Positions 27,101 to 41,000 of a stretch of 64,000 nt of DNA are shown here, in pieces. The number at the start of each line of letters is the position of its first letter. The stretch's first letter is position 1. Where the stretch lies: NCBI GenBank assembly GCA_947179485.1, contig OX359248.1, positions 29,583,378 to 29,647,377 on the forward strand. Reading direction: 5' to 3'. Both the position numbers and the translations under genes were made by a program. The notes below the pieces were generated by a model. The model ran no database searches. It was not told the origin of the DNA and was given only the letters and a program-made list of their open reading frames with translations. The stretch is from Allacma fusca. Its lineage: Eukaryota > Arthropoda > Collembola > Symphypleona > Sminthuridae.

Positions 27101-30100
27101 CCAATCATATCCGGAGTAATAAGAGGAGGCAGCACAAGAAAGGGAACTGCCAATGAGATAAGGAGGAAATGAAATCATATTGAGCACCGATTTAAGGAAT
27201 GATCATTAGACCGTGGAGGCAATGTGAGGGCGTAATTCCATTCCTATTCCCAATAGAGATAAAGTCGACCGTACCACGTAACACAAGGAAGCCCCTACCA
27301 AACAAGCCAAACTCAAGTCTTTTCTAGGAAGGATGAGATAATGGAGAATATGTAAGAATCTTGGAGCAACTTTCTTTCTTATTTCAACTTTTCCTATATA
27401 CTAGAATCATTCAATGAGAACCTGTCTTTCGGAAGAAAGTACAACTTGTGCTTGAAATTAGCTTGTATTGAATCCTTATTCTTTTCTGACAGCTCCGAGT
27501 TCTATTTTAGTTGATCCCATTGCATGGGACAATGGCGTCAAATTAACAATCTTTCATTCCCGTAACAATTACATTTTTCAGTCTTAAAAATCAGTTCTTT
27601 TGGGGTGAACGACCTCGTCTCCAGTCCTAATAATTGTTTTTTTTGCGTACACAGTCACAGGGGATAGGGTTTCCTTCCCCGGATTTTAAAATAGGATCTC
27701 AAAGAAGACATTTCAAGCAGACAACACTCAGACTCCACGTGGTCTTGGGGGTATCTGATCTTTTTGTGTGTAGATCCGCTTGAATTCCCTGTTTGGTACT
27801 GCAGTTGTAAAAGCTTGAGTCAACTGGAGCGAGCTGCTGTGATGTAGACCGAAGATAAAAGAGTTTCGGAATGAGAAGTCTACGCCGTTTGTGTCAATAC
27901 CAATTAAATTTTGAGCCGTAACTATAAATAGTGACCAGCACTACAAAAGTACTGCACACAAATCACAAAGTTTTTGTCTGGAGGTGTTCCATTCATCTTG
28001 TGTACTTACAATTACCTTGCTAAAGCGATGGAAATTTAAGTTTACGTGTAGTAATGAATGAATGGTGTAAACAATTTTTTACTTTTAGTAATTATTAATT
28101 ATTTTGGTCTCATTATATTTATTGCGTATAACCTTATCACTATCAAGCACGTGTCCGGTCGAGACAATGCGAGCTTCCTCCCACATCCTACAACTGTAAC
28201 CCAAGAATACACGCAATTCCCTAAAAGATAAATAAATATGCGGCTGGTTGACAATCTTGAACTGGAGTTTTCATTATGCAACAACCCACGCCTTGCTTAA
28301 GGAGAACCGAAACAGGAAATTGCGCAATGGCAAGGAAGATAATAATGAATGAACATCGTAGTTTGAGGGAGAGGAGACTATAAACTAATGGTAGTGTAAG
28401 TCACGTAGATACAAGTACGTGTACTTACCAGCACTCTCTCTCTCTGAAGTAAGCCCTCAGATCAGCACAGGGCTTAATCTTCCAAAGGAGCATCGGGAAA
28501 GATACGTACTATGTACTATAATAGGGAAATTCGGATGAAAGATAAATAAGGTGTAGAATCTTCTATAGATACAGTTAGAAAGTCATAGGTATCTAGCCAT
28601 TGAACTACGCTTGTGATGGTTAAAACTGAACGCAACCTTCAGAACGTTATCTATTCCTGGAAATCTATTTGCTAAAAAATTACACTAACAATTTTCTTCA
28701 CAAACAGCGGAAACTGACTAGACCTCCAAGGACTCGGTGTTCCTTGAAGACTCCGAAGAAGCTACACCTCCTCAGGAAACCAAAGCAGCTCCGGCTCACT
28801 TGAAAAACACTAAACCAAGGGAAAGTCAATGGGCTGTATTATCATTATACATAAGCATGCATCAGGGCACTTCAATACCAATTTTACATAGTACGGTGCA
28901 ATGGGGATCAAACCGTAACCATAGATCTAAGTTGATCCTCAGATGTACTTCTCTGAACCCTCTCCGAGTGTAGTGAGAGCTGTTGAGCTTAAAATGTATA
29001 TCCGTCAGGACGGATCCTTAATTTTCCAGTAAATCTACTTCCTCAATTCGCCTCTTCCCATATATGCTCCTTACGTTTTTACATAATATGTAATACCTTG
29101 CAACAAAGCTATTGTTTATGTAATAGTAATAATATAATTAATTATATTAATACGACATATACAGAACATTGAAATTCCTTTCATTTTCCGTGAGCCTACT
29201 TTCTCAACTTTTTCTGGGGTAGTAATGGCAAAGTTAAACTCAATGTAATCTATAATTTACTCGGATAATTTTCTTCCAGGAGTTGTGTAACAATCCAAAT
29301 AGGTATACCCAATCCAAATAATATAAAAATTGCAATCTTTCAAAATCCCTCGAAATACGAAAGCCCTCGCCCTCGCAAAGATTTGGATGAAGGTTTGGAT
29401 GAAGCCGTAACATACACTCATGTAACAGATAAGTATACTAAATTGCTCAGCTTTTCTAAAAGCAAGCTACTTCTATCAGAACATTATTTATAAGGTGCTT
29501 CAGATCCCTGTGAGCAAGAATAAGCCAAAGTGTAGTGTTGAAGATATTGTGTAACTTTTCTCCATATTGGTAAACATGCTTTATATAATACACATAAAAA
29601 TTCAGCTACCGGAGATTTGTGATTTGAGAGGAATAAGAGGACAAAGTGTGTCATCAGATAGGTACTTCCATAGGTGTAGGTTGTCCCAGTCTTCATGTGA
29701 TTCAAAGTGTCTGTCTACGTGTCTACCTATTGGGTTAACTGCAGCCTCCTTTGATCGACAGGTCTCATAACATGACTCAACTTACTGATACTTCAGTTTT
29801 CCCAGATTTTGCTATAATTGAGCATCCCAGGCCGACGGTTCCTTTCATCAAAAGTAATACAGATATAGTAGAGACTGAAAGACGCGCAGTTGTACCTTGG
29901 AACGTATGTAGTCTGGAAGTTTTGGAAGCTGGAGAAACGTGAGACGTGCTTGATTAATTACAGAGGGAAATTACAGTGTGCATGTCATTATGCGATCAGT
30001 ATTTCTGAATTATACCTTAAGTAATCCCGCTTGTGCCACATTTACTTTAATCAAAGAGATTAATTTGAGCATTAGATTCTTCTAGTGAATCTATAATCTC

Positions 30101-33100
30101 CACCACATGGAAACTCCGGATGACCTACTTATGACACTCCTGATGACTGAGTATGTTCAATCCTATTTTCTCCCTGTGTCCTAGATTCTCTACCCCAACT
30201 CATCATCATTTCTTACTGGGAATAAAATTATCTCTGGTAAAATTTTATCAATGTCATATGAGGACTCAACTATTTCTGTATATCTACCACTACCACACAG
30301 TTAGCTAAAAACCACCATGCGAGCAAAACCTACAAGTAATCAGTTACCCCGTGGAACAATACTGGCAAAAGCTTCCTTTCCAAACCACTTCACTCACTCA
30401 GTCCTAATCCAAAACACTGGGGTATATAATGGTTATATGTACTGCTTAAGAAAGTCTTCCATTTGAGAAGAATAGAATTTTACCATCGGTTTTTTTCCTT
30501 ACTCAAACCGATCTCTATTGCGTCTCAGCCAATCGCAAAGCTATAAACTTGTGTCGAAGCTAAAATGCCCCTTGGAGGGGTTACACAAATTACCCCAAAT
30601 ACTATGTACATAATTACATCAGCACAGGATCATCAAATGACAATAAACCTACATTTCGGACAGAGGCGGAGTACTAAGACAATAAAATTCTATGGGACAA
30701 TACTCGAGTTTACAATCCCCACATCCCCAGGCAGTGCCGGCATACATATACAAATAGAACCAGTGACGTGAAGAATTAAATTGCACACAAGTTATTAGTT
30801 AGAACCTCACGCCTCATTTGCATATCTACAGATACACGTAGCGCTCTCGTCGTGTTGCATAATATCCATCCCCTCATTCTGCCATTCCAGGGTATTTGAA
30901 CTGATGAGCTGCACCACGAAGTTCGGGTCTCTCTCCCCGACCTCAATACTTGACAGAAAATTGTAGTAAACAATGCATGAAATTGCCCCTTTCAGTTAAT
31001 GAACAAACTACAGACACATCTACAGATCCCACTTTGTTACACAATTCAGTTTCTTATTACAACCCGAGTCAGTTGACAATAACAAATACCCTCGGTCTTA
31101 TTGACTCTAGAAATTCGAGGGGCTACACAAAATATCCTCATACCAGGAAATGCCCTAAGTTTACAATACCTATGAGTTTAAGCGTACTTGTAGTAATTTG
31201 TAATTACACAACCCTTCCCGTTTATACTTTTCAAATTCGTACTTCATCTCATTGACATACTTCTCGCTGACTCTGGGCTACGTTTACAAAGGTGAAACTG
31301 ACTACAAAATTAAACCTTATGCTGTAATGGAATGAGGAGGAAACCTACCACAACGTATCTCTTTGAGCCCTTTCGTTTTCCATGGATTCCTGAATGAAAT
31401 TATTTCATTGGTAAAGTCATGAGAGAAATTCTGAGTGAATCACTCGTATGTATGGATATTTGTAGATATACAGCTTGTCCTGAAAACATGTCGGGATTGA
31501 TTTTGTTCCGGGATGTCACTATTATATTAGTCTTTGTTACTGACTTTGCATGCAGTTCTAAACCAGATGGTCCACGTCAAAAATAAATTGCATATATGTC
31601 GCTGCGGGGGGACAAACGTCGAGAGTCTATTGTGCTATTGTGAAAGCAACGAGGAGCTTGTCATTGTTGAATATCTTTACTTTACATACATCAATTGTAA
31701 TTATTACGAGCAACAGAACCTGCAACCTCATCTCTTTTCAGAACCTTAACGACCATCATATAACATGTGCAATAACATTTTTTAAGTGAGCTGAGCATGT
31801 ATGTACATAATTACATACATAGCTCTCTTCCGCAATCACTTTCAATCATGAGAGTACACTTTCATAGAGAAAAGTTCCTACACATGGATATTGACTTTCC
31901 CAAACCCGGAAGATGATTAGATTCCTAAGTATAGAAAAAATCTATGATTTGGGTTGACTTATTCGGAAACTAACAAAGTTTAGGGGATACTTTGTGTGAG
32001 GGATATTCTCGGGCAAGACCTCAAGATATCTAGTTACCATTTGAATAATATGTTCTGTAGGAAATATGAATTCCTTTCTATAATTTTCTATGGGTACCCC
32101 CAACATGGCAACATACTGAGATTTTTTATTGCCTCTGTTTCTAAAGAATAGTTCAGTTGAACGGAAGAGAATAGCACCATAAAGAAATGTTCGCTTGTAA
32201 AGTTTTTGTTGAGATTTGGTGTTTGTCTACTATCTACTAAGCTCCAACAAAAATAAGGAATGAATTTTGCGGAAAGTTATACCTCATTTTGTTGCTGGGT
32301 CTCTTCCAGAGACCAAAAAGTCACGTCTAGGGCAATGACACCAACATTTCGGGAACAAAGCAAATGTGCCACAAAGGGGTTGATACTATTTGCTCCAGTA
32401 AAAAAAAATGTCCAGTCAAAGACCATTTTTTCTACTCAGTTTACTGCATTTGTCTACTTCAACCCCGTAAAATACGGGTTTGCCAACGCAAGGACAACAA
32501 AAAGCTTTAAGAGGCTAAAAGTAAAACTTCAAAAAGACTTGTTAGAATAGTGTTTACATTAGTGACTTCCTTCATAATAAATCATTCAGTATGTAGTAGG
32601 GGGGAAGACACACATGGTAACTGTCACTTGTCTCCCTGCGCTATTTTACTTTCAAATTTCCTATCCTCCGTCTTATTGAAACTGTGTTAAGAAGTCCGCC
32701 AATTTTATTTACAAATACTAGTCTCACTTTCTTCAATGGAAGCCCACCACGGCGTCAACCTGCAGAAACTTTTTGTAGGCTACTGATAACAATCGGTTTA
32801 TCTCAATATTGTCACAAGTCCCAACAAAAAGGATAGATACTTTCCGGATGTTTTCGTCTCAGAGACAGTCTCTTCCTACAATCAACAGTCCAGAGAGTCA
32901 ATGTACGTTTAAGTACAGTTTCACTCAAGTTTCAGAGCTATATACGACGCTCATCCCAGCTAATTGTAGGTTTAATTGTGCAATTTACAGTGTCATGTAA
33001 TCTATACCCTAGACAGTGCTAATAGATCCCAAGATGATGATGCAAGCCCAAACAATGCTCCAAGTCATGACGCAATGATATGGCTACAATAGTGTCTGTA

Positions 33101-36100
33101 TAATGTAACTCTATCTCTTCCCAGCTCTCACAATAATAGGACGTGATGTTCCCTAAGCTTCGTAGTCCTCCTGTGTTAGTCAAAATAATGTCTTGTGGAG
33201 GCACTGCAGTGCACAGTTATTATAATATGACATCAGCTGCCGGAAATGAAAACACGGAGGGAGTTACGTATATACAACGGTAAGTTCATCCACATGCTCC
33301 TTTAAATCTGCACCAATGCGGTTCGCTAAAGCTAAAGTCATCATCATCTGGACAGTCAATGAGGAAGAAGATGCACTCAAGAAAAGCAACTTCTCTAGAG
33401 TATGAAGCATGGATCTTCAATTTGAATTTTAATGAAGTGTACAAGGAACGCCTCAAATATTAAAAATTATTTTCAGGCTGCAGATGCATTTACGAGCTAC
33501 GATTTATAGTCACATTGCTGCTCTTAACTTATTTTGTAAAATTTGAGAAATAAAATTATAACAACGAGAGAGGAAAAAAAGAAAAAAAGGAAAGTCTCCG
33601 TCTATACTACCGACCGGTCAATTTTTACAGTTTGCTCGGAAGTTCCTCATCCCTGCGGCTTGACAAATTATTTAACCTTTTGCTTAAGGGTTTTCATTCC
33701 TGTTAGTAAATTCTAGTTATTAGTCTTGAAAGTAAATGTACTTTACAAAGGGTAACGTTCAAGGAATATTACAGCTATCATTTCATAACATCTGTTAGCC
33801 GAGCTGATGTTTGTTTCCTAGCTTTCTTCCGTACATACATAATTAGACACTGCAAATAGCTCTTGGGGTAATTATCTTTAGATCCTTAAACACACAATTT
33901 TTGAGAGCATGTAAAAATTATGTAATTTTACATGATCAGCGTTACAGCTGGTCCAACGAGTGGGTGGTTACTGCTGATATCCCAAGGGCAGATTCCCGTT
34001 TTCATTTATACTCTTTTTACTTTGGTACTTGCACTTGAAAACATAAATGTAATTATAAAGACTTGTATAATATTTAATTGTATACATCTGTGAGAGTGTG
34101 TAAACATTTAAAATGTGGTTTACGGAAAGAGTAATAATAATTAAACGCTACTTCATTTGCTTTGAGTTGTTGGTTATTTCATTGAGGGGAAATACATATA
34201 CTTGTGTTTGAATTTTGGTTGAAAGCTGTCATTGTATTGAAATTAAATTCCCGTGGGTGTTTATCCTTTTATAGAGTATATGTACATCAAGAAGAAGATA
34301 CAATGTCAACAACCAAGAGGAGCCAGATTTTCCAATGTAATTCCTATGTGCATAAGGTCTTTGATGTTTATGGTCTCGCACTATCCTTCTCCTGTTACAG
34401 TACAAGTTGTACAAGCATACATAAAATTCCTTTCACTTTTACTACACCGTATCCTTACACACTTCCTTTATAATAATTACTTGAGCAAATTACTTGCTAA
34501 ATTTGGTTGAACTTACTATGTTGGTTGGGGCAATAGGGCGGAAGATCACAAATGACTAAATATCAAGCCTTGCAAAGCATCAATTGTGAGTCGGAATTTA
34601 TGAGACTTGTAAACAATGTAAACTACAGGTATACTGCTCTATCCAGATATAGATTCTCATTGCGTTGGGATCCTATAAAGCAATTTTTCTAGACAAGGGC
34701 ACAGTTCCACTGTTTAAAGGTTGTCAGAGATAATAAACAGTTTGATTTTAATTTGTATTTACAATAAATGTCTAGCAGTGTCAGGGAATAAAAAATATAC
34801 TCTTAATTGCCGCTTCTATTTCTGTATCTAATGATCTCCAAAGTTGCTTCCCACGGAATAATTTTTAATGCTGCTAATAAATATATCGGCACATGGCATA
34901 AGTATGTAACTTGAGCTGTCCATCTATAATCTAATCTACATATGTAAACGTTGCAGGAAATTGACGATGATGAAGCCAGTCAAAATGGTTCTTCACATGT
35001 ATTACATACTTATGCAATTGTATGTATGTATGTATATGCTCCCATGCCATGAAAACCTTTCAGTAGTCATCAGATTAATAGTCATTGTTTGAAGGGCAGC
35101 TGATGAACGTTCTGTTGTAGTGGTGATTAAAACAAAAACGGTAAACTGAAGAACTAACTTGTGAAATTTTATCCCAAAGCAGTTTACGTAATTAATACTA
35201 CTAGATACGCAAGGAAACGCATTTGCACCAATGATTACCCTTCCGTCCTTGAAGCTATTAATCCACCGATGCAAGAAGGATTTTCAAAATTGAGCTGAAA
35301 ATATACGCTATAGCTAATTATAACACGATATTTACCCGGCCATAGTACAGATCATATGGGAAATATCAAAATGTATTTATCATACACACATCATCTCCCA
35401 GCCTTGGATAAGTCTGCCACGCTCCCGATTATAGATTATGATCTAATGAGTTTGGTGGCTTCCTTTAATTACAAGTCGTTATTTGTTATTAAAGTCGTAA
35501 AATGAGCATAATCCACTTTTGAACTGCTCTGCGTATCCTCACCAGAGCTCATAGTCTGATACATAGGGACGAGTGAGATCCTCACAATCATACCCGGCTA
35601 CTACTCCGACATCCCGCATCCGACGTGTTTATTATGTTCATCCTAACAACCGTCACAACGGTTACCATTCAACACTTGAGGTTAATGATAGCATTTGCAA
35701 AAACAAATAAATGTGGAATGCCAACATGTGGACCCGATGCTTCCACGTGCCTCCCATTTCACAAATCCTTAATGATATTCAAACACAGAGAAAATTTAAC
35801 CTTCCTACTTCCAGCTTGTGATATCCATTGAATAATTTTTTTTAAATGGGAACTCAAAATTTTTGATTTGCATTTAGTAATTACACTATGCCTGTCCTGC
35901 ATTGTTGTGGATTACAACGTCATTAGCAAGCCTATTTGAAATCAAGTCCTTTCTCCAACTTTTATCATAAACTTTATGCCGGATTCATATATTTGAGCTT
36001 GCAAGAAACCTTGGTTTAAGTTTCATAGCCCCATTATTGTTAGCTCGAGGGAAATAACGAAGGCCGAGCAGAACCGATGTCGCATGGATGTAGCCAGTAG

Positions 36101-36365
36101 CTATTCAATTTATTCCATACCAATGAAATAATATTTCCAAAGTGTTTTCACCCGTCTCCATTTCAACTTTAAGGAGCTTCAATCCTAAGAACCAGCGTAT
36201 ATAACCCTAACATCAAAGAGGATTCCGCATACAATACGCCCTCCCTCTTATGCCTGTAACAATGCTTGAATTAGATTCAAACTCTAGGAATTTAAGAGAG
36301 TGGAAGTATTTGTCAAGAATATTAGTTTATTGAGTGTAGGATAACTCGGATAACTCTAGTGCCTC
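24150..36365. other. Long stretch without a recognised gene
   Basis: AT-rich DNA with a GAG/GAA repeat at 25424-25450 and a hairpin at 33908-33934 (CATGTAAAA/TTTTACATG). GC-richer islands occur at 26255-26564 (open on both strands) and 28708-28830 (open in two plus-strand frames after a strong acceptor). None matches a known family. Confidence 0.42.
25424..25450. repeat. GAG/GAA trinucleotide repeat
   Basis: Purine-only trinucleotide run, GAG units followed by GAA units. Confidence 0.85.
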
Positions 36366-36395
36366 GTGTGTGTGTGTTTGTGTGTGTGTATGTGC
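36366..36395. repeat. (TG)n microsatellite
   Basis: TG run with minor interruptions, the first of several simple repeats between 36.3 and 38.1 kb. Confidence 0.85.
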
Positions 36396-36819
36396 GTAAT
36401 ACGAAAAAAGAGAAAATAGACCAAGTGGAAAAGTTTTAAGTTGGACTAATTTCCAAGGAAGCATTGAACCCGAGATGTTCTGTCGGCATACACAAGTGCG
36501 TGCGTGCGTACGTTATATACATTCATACCCTTTGTAATGAAACACATATCCTCAACTAGCAGAGGACGACGAGGAGCTTGACAAGCAAAATATTACGTAT
36601 TTTGTGTCCTACTGAAACCCAATGTTAAACCTGTAATCCGGATATTGAACCGTGAGGGGGAAAGCGCTGCAAGTATAGAACATGCTGTAGAAGCAAATCG
36701 GAGATGATGACGAAGGAGAAGAATATAAGTTGGTAATATAAAAGGTAAACTTTCATCAGGAGCTATTACATATCAGCCTTTGGCTCCGCTCCGTCTGACT
36801 CTGTAGTATATATAGTGTA

Positions 36820-36824
<5 letters not shown>

Positions 36825-36855
<31 letters not shown>
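36825..36855. repeat. (GT)n microsatellite
   Basis: About fifteen uninterrupted GT units after a TATATA stretch. Confidence 0.95.
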
Positions 36856-36858
<3 letters not shown>

Positions 36859-37108
36859 CAAGAAAGAAAGTCAAGTGGATTGTGCGTGCAATCCTGAATG
36901 TAAATTTGTCTACGCACTTCCTAGTAGTGACGTCAGTAGCCGGAGTTTCTAAAGCGTTTCGCAAGTCCTCAACCGTATCAATGGGCAAAAACTGGAGAAA
37001 ATATAGGTCATCAAACTACAATCGTCTCCCTCCATACTTTCACTCCAAGGCTATTGCGTAGCCATGAAAGTATCTACGTATGTACTTCCATGTGGACCAA
37101 GGTACTCT

Positions 37109-37127
37109 CACACACACACACACACAT
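37109..37127. repeat. (CA)n microsatellite
   Basis: About nine CA units, in opposite strand sense to the GT run at 36825-36855. Confidence 0.9.
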
Positions 37128-38013
37128 ACCCAGAGATATGAGCCCCGCACGCAGTTTCGGGTGCGGGATTGAGGCCGAAGACCGGAATGGGGAAGGTGAA
37201 TGAAATTCTGAATGAAGTCCCAGTAAAATGTGAATGGATGGTGGTTGGGTCATCGAGTGCAGTTCACAATACCTCACTCGGAGGATTTGGTAGGGACCGC
37301 GTGTGTGCCCCAGCTCCAGCTCCATATATGTATTCCACGTGCAGAAGGCGGACCCGCCGTTTCCACCAAATCAACACCAAGTCCAGGAATGACGTCAAAC
37401 GACGCTAACAATCTCTCCCTCCAGATAGATACTTTAAGACTGGGAGGAAAATAACCTTAGCGGGTAGGAAAGATTTCGGGCTCTAATTTTAGTAGGACGC
37501 GTGTGGCCCGCTTTGTCTTTTTTCTTTCGTCTCTTCTCCTCAGACTCCAACTTCTCTCCAGACATATGTACGCACGTACGTACTTGGCTGAGAAACTATG
37601 TTTTCCTTTCATGTACAACTTCTCCATAATTCTCATCAGCACACTCTCAAGTTCCCAGAAGAAAATCTCCGGAATGTCAACATGGGACGGAGGGGTATAG
37701 CTTATATAGCTCCTTACGCTTTTGAAAAGACGTTTCACAGAGGCTGCTTATAGATCGATTACTTTAAAAGAATGGCAGCTACAGATATGAATAATAGCTG
37801 GAAATATTATTTACTATATATTATCATATAATTACTAAGTTAGAATTTCTAACAATAGGTTAAGTTTGATGTAATTCCCAGAATATGGTTCAGTTTCACA
37901 ATGTACTTATGCATGTAATGTAATTACATACATATCAATTGTATATAATAACATAGACATATCCACACTGAGTCAGTCTATGCTTTTGCCGCTCCATCAA
38001 CGATGATGCAATA

Positions 38014-38033
38014 GTGAGAGAGAGAGAGAGAGA
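38014..38033. repeat. (GA)n microsatellite
   Basis: Ten uninterrupted GA units. Confidence 0.9.
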
Positions 38034-41000
38034 CTGTCCCACTTCTGGCGTAGACTGTTCCTTCACCAAATTTTCTCTTCCGAGAACCTCAGAGAGCTCA
38101 CTCTAACGCACTATTTTGGTATCTCAACCTAAAAGGAACACCCGAAATTCCACATGGGGTCCTTTCCGAACAGTTGGTCTCGGACGCTTTGAAGCTCTTG
38201 CCTTTGTTCATCCCTCGTCCATTCCTTCTGTCGCTCTCTTGCCAGCATCCTTACATAACTTTCATTTGCCGGGCTATGTCATTGAATTGATTACAAACTA
38301 ATGAAACTACTTTTGTAGTAAACAAAACAGCATTTAAAACAGTAGTAAAACTAGGACTTGTTTCCGTCGTCAGGTCATAAACCCATTTCCTAAAGAGGCC
38401 TTTATTTGGAAGGATATTTAATAAGTGAATGCTTCTGTCACAAACTAGTCAGCAAGTTTTTAGCAAGTCTGCAAAAAAAACCAGTCTCAAGAATTTCCTT
38501 TTCAAGTCTAAAAACTCCGGAAATAGTCACTTGACCGAGTATCAGGATTCTTTTTCTTCTTAGACTTCCTTCTTCTCCTATAAACTTTAATATTGCTCGT
38601 AGGAGCCCTCCCTTCTTTTGTATTCAACAGTTATCTCAAGTTGACTCAAGAGAGCTTTAACATAGGACTTCAAAGGAAATAAGTGGAAAACAAGGAGCAT
38701 TGGGTTCCTTCAATAGCTCTAATATTGAACTACTGTAGCCTACTTTATTACAAATAGATTTTCCTGTTACGAAACTGACATCAGTATTCCAAGGATTTAC
38801 TGCCCAATCACGTACATAGCTCTGCACGTGAGATGGGTGATGAAAAGGGTCCAGTTTCGTATTTCAACATTCACTTTCAGTAATGCATAATCTACATGGA
38901 ATTCAAGAAAAATGATACTTATAAATTTAAGTAGAACTTGAAAAACTAATACGGTGACATACACATATTTATATATACCTTTCAGGGAAAATTATTTTAC
39001 GTAAAATCATAACTTGGTTCGAAAATTCCACGCCAACTGGAAAAAGACATTCAATTGTATCCATGTTCTGGAGAGGACATCCCCAGTAAAAAAATTGCTT
39101 TCTCTACAAAAGTCTATTTATGAATGTGGAACTGCTCAAGACAAATAGCACTCTATATAGACACAAGAGTACCTGAGTCTAATGGGGCGTTTATTAACTG
39201 GATCCAATCAGCCCTTCCTTCAGAACTGTAAATATCAGTTCTTATGAGGAGGCGAACGTGCTTATCACGAAAATTGAATGTATTTTTGTCCATGACTAGA
39301 TATAGATACTTGACGCACAAGTTGATAGAAATATATCTGTGTATAAGGAACGTGCCTAAAAATAGAATGAAAGAAGTTGTTAAAAATTATCTACAGAAGA
39401 ATGATTGATCATTCTGCCTTGAGTTTGAATAACTGATGAAAGAAAATGTATTTTTAGAATAATGAAAGGAATCTACGAGTCGATTTCTCTTCCCAGATTC
39501 CGATCCCTTTGAACCAAGTCCATTGAAATAAGGTCTGGTCTCCAGTGCTCTTATTTTTTGGCGTTGGTAATTCAAAATGAATCAAGTGTGGCAGAGACAT
39601 AAAAGAGTAATGCATCTTCAAGTGTATGATTCCATCTGCGGCCACAAGGTAAAAGAGTTCTCTTACAAATTGATTGGAAAAGGGCTGGAGCGAGTAAAAC
39701 GTATAACACCATTTATTATTTGCGGCATGGTGGGTTAGAAATATACTGAATGGACCTGAGCTTCAATTTCTTTACAGAACTTCTTACACAACTTCTTTTT
39801 CTATTCCGTCATAATGATTGAGAACAGTCTGGTGAACTTCAGGGAAAATTCCTTTTTGCTTTCCCCAAAACCAGCCGTGGCAATTGGACTTGTTAGTTGA
39901 TTATCTTTGGATCTATATCCTGACTATGGATTTACCTTGTGGGAAAAACCTTGATTCCTCAACTGTGAAAGTCTCAAAGTACGAAGTTCCATATGTTGAC
40001 GACTTGACTTGTATTAACGAGCTAATTTTATTGTTCCCTCTAGCTTCATAGACTAGATAAAGGAAAAGGAGATACTAGACGTCCTTACGAAGATCTATTA
40101 CTTCTCTGGCCTTCTCAGCCCTTCCGTTTCTTACAATTTTCCCACTCTATGTCAAATGGAGTCTATTTATAGGACCACCTTGGCTAATATTTACAACTTG
40201 AGCGAACCTCCCTTTTTATGCATAAATACAGCATTTTATGCATGTATTGTATTATTGGGGTAGCCGCATATATTTATATTTTTGCGGGCAAGAAGAGATA
40301 ATTCTCTTGGAAACAAGCATCAAGATCTTACAACCACAGACATACATACATACATAATAGTAAATAGCTGTTATAAGTATCTATCTTGGCAATAAATACT
40401 CCCTCCAGCATTTTCACAAGGATGTTTCCTAGAGCTGGAGTCTGCACAAAAATTATGTGGTCTTAGGGGCACTTCAAAGTAGGTTAAACAGATACTTCTA
40501 GTTTCTAATTGTAAGCCGCAGCTCCTTGTTTCGAATTCAACATGTTAACATCCGCTAAGACTAAGAGGATCCCCAAAACGCCTAAACTCTCCCAACATTG
40601 TAATTTATATACACGAGTTTACTATCTGTATAACAGGAATTCCCTGCTTTGGAAATGTTAAACTTACACAATTATGCATAGCTATATAGTGAAAGCCCTT
40701 TTACAGTATTGAGTTATACTTAGTTATATGGTTCTCCCTAACCAGCAATATCTGAGTAACAAAAATTTAACTTGAATAAAATCCTGACTTGTGGCTTCCG
40801 TTAGGCTAGAGTTCTAATTTAAATTGCCCTTACTCTTAGTCTTGAATTGCTGACTGAGTGTATGTAGTGTAATTATAAGAAGCTTCTTATTTCCAGAGTT
40901 CCGGTAAATTTCGTGGTTTGAACAGGGCGAGACTGAAATGACCTTAATTTAAATCCAGATGGACTATAGAATTGTATCATCTGTGACTGCACTGGCAGAA

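Noticed and set aside
28427-28441. 15-base minus-strand microexon with perfect splice sites
   Set aside because: The core is a GAGAGA run. At this length good splice sites occur by chance.
30565-31255. Two successive plus-strand frames of 68 and 101 codons as a gene
   Set aside because: No shared domain, no convincing splice sites and no composition change against the flanks.
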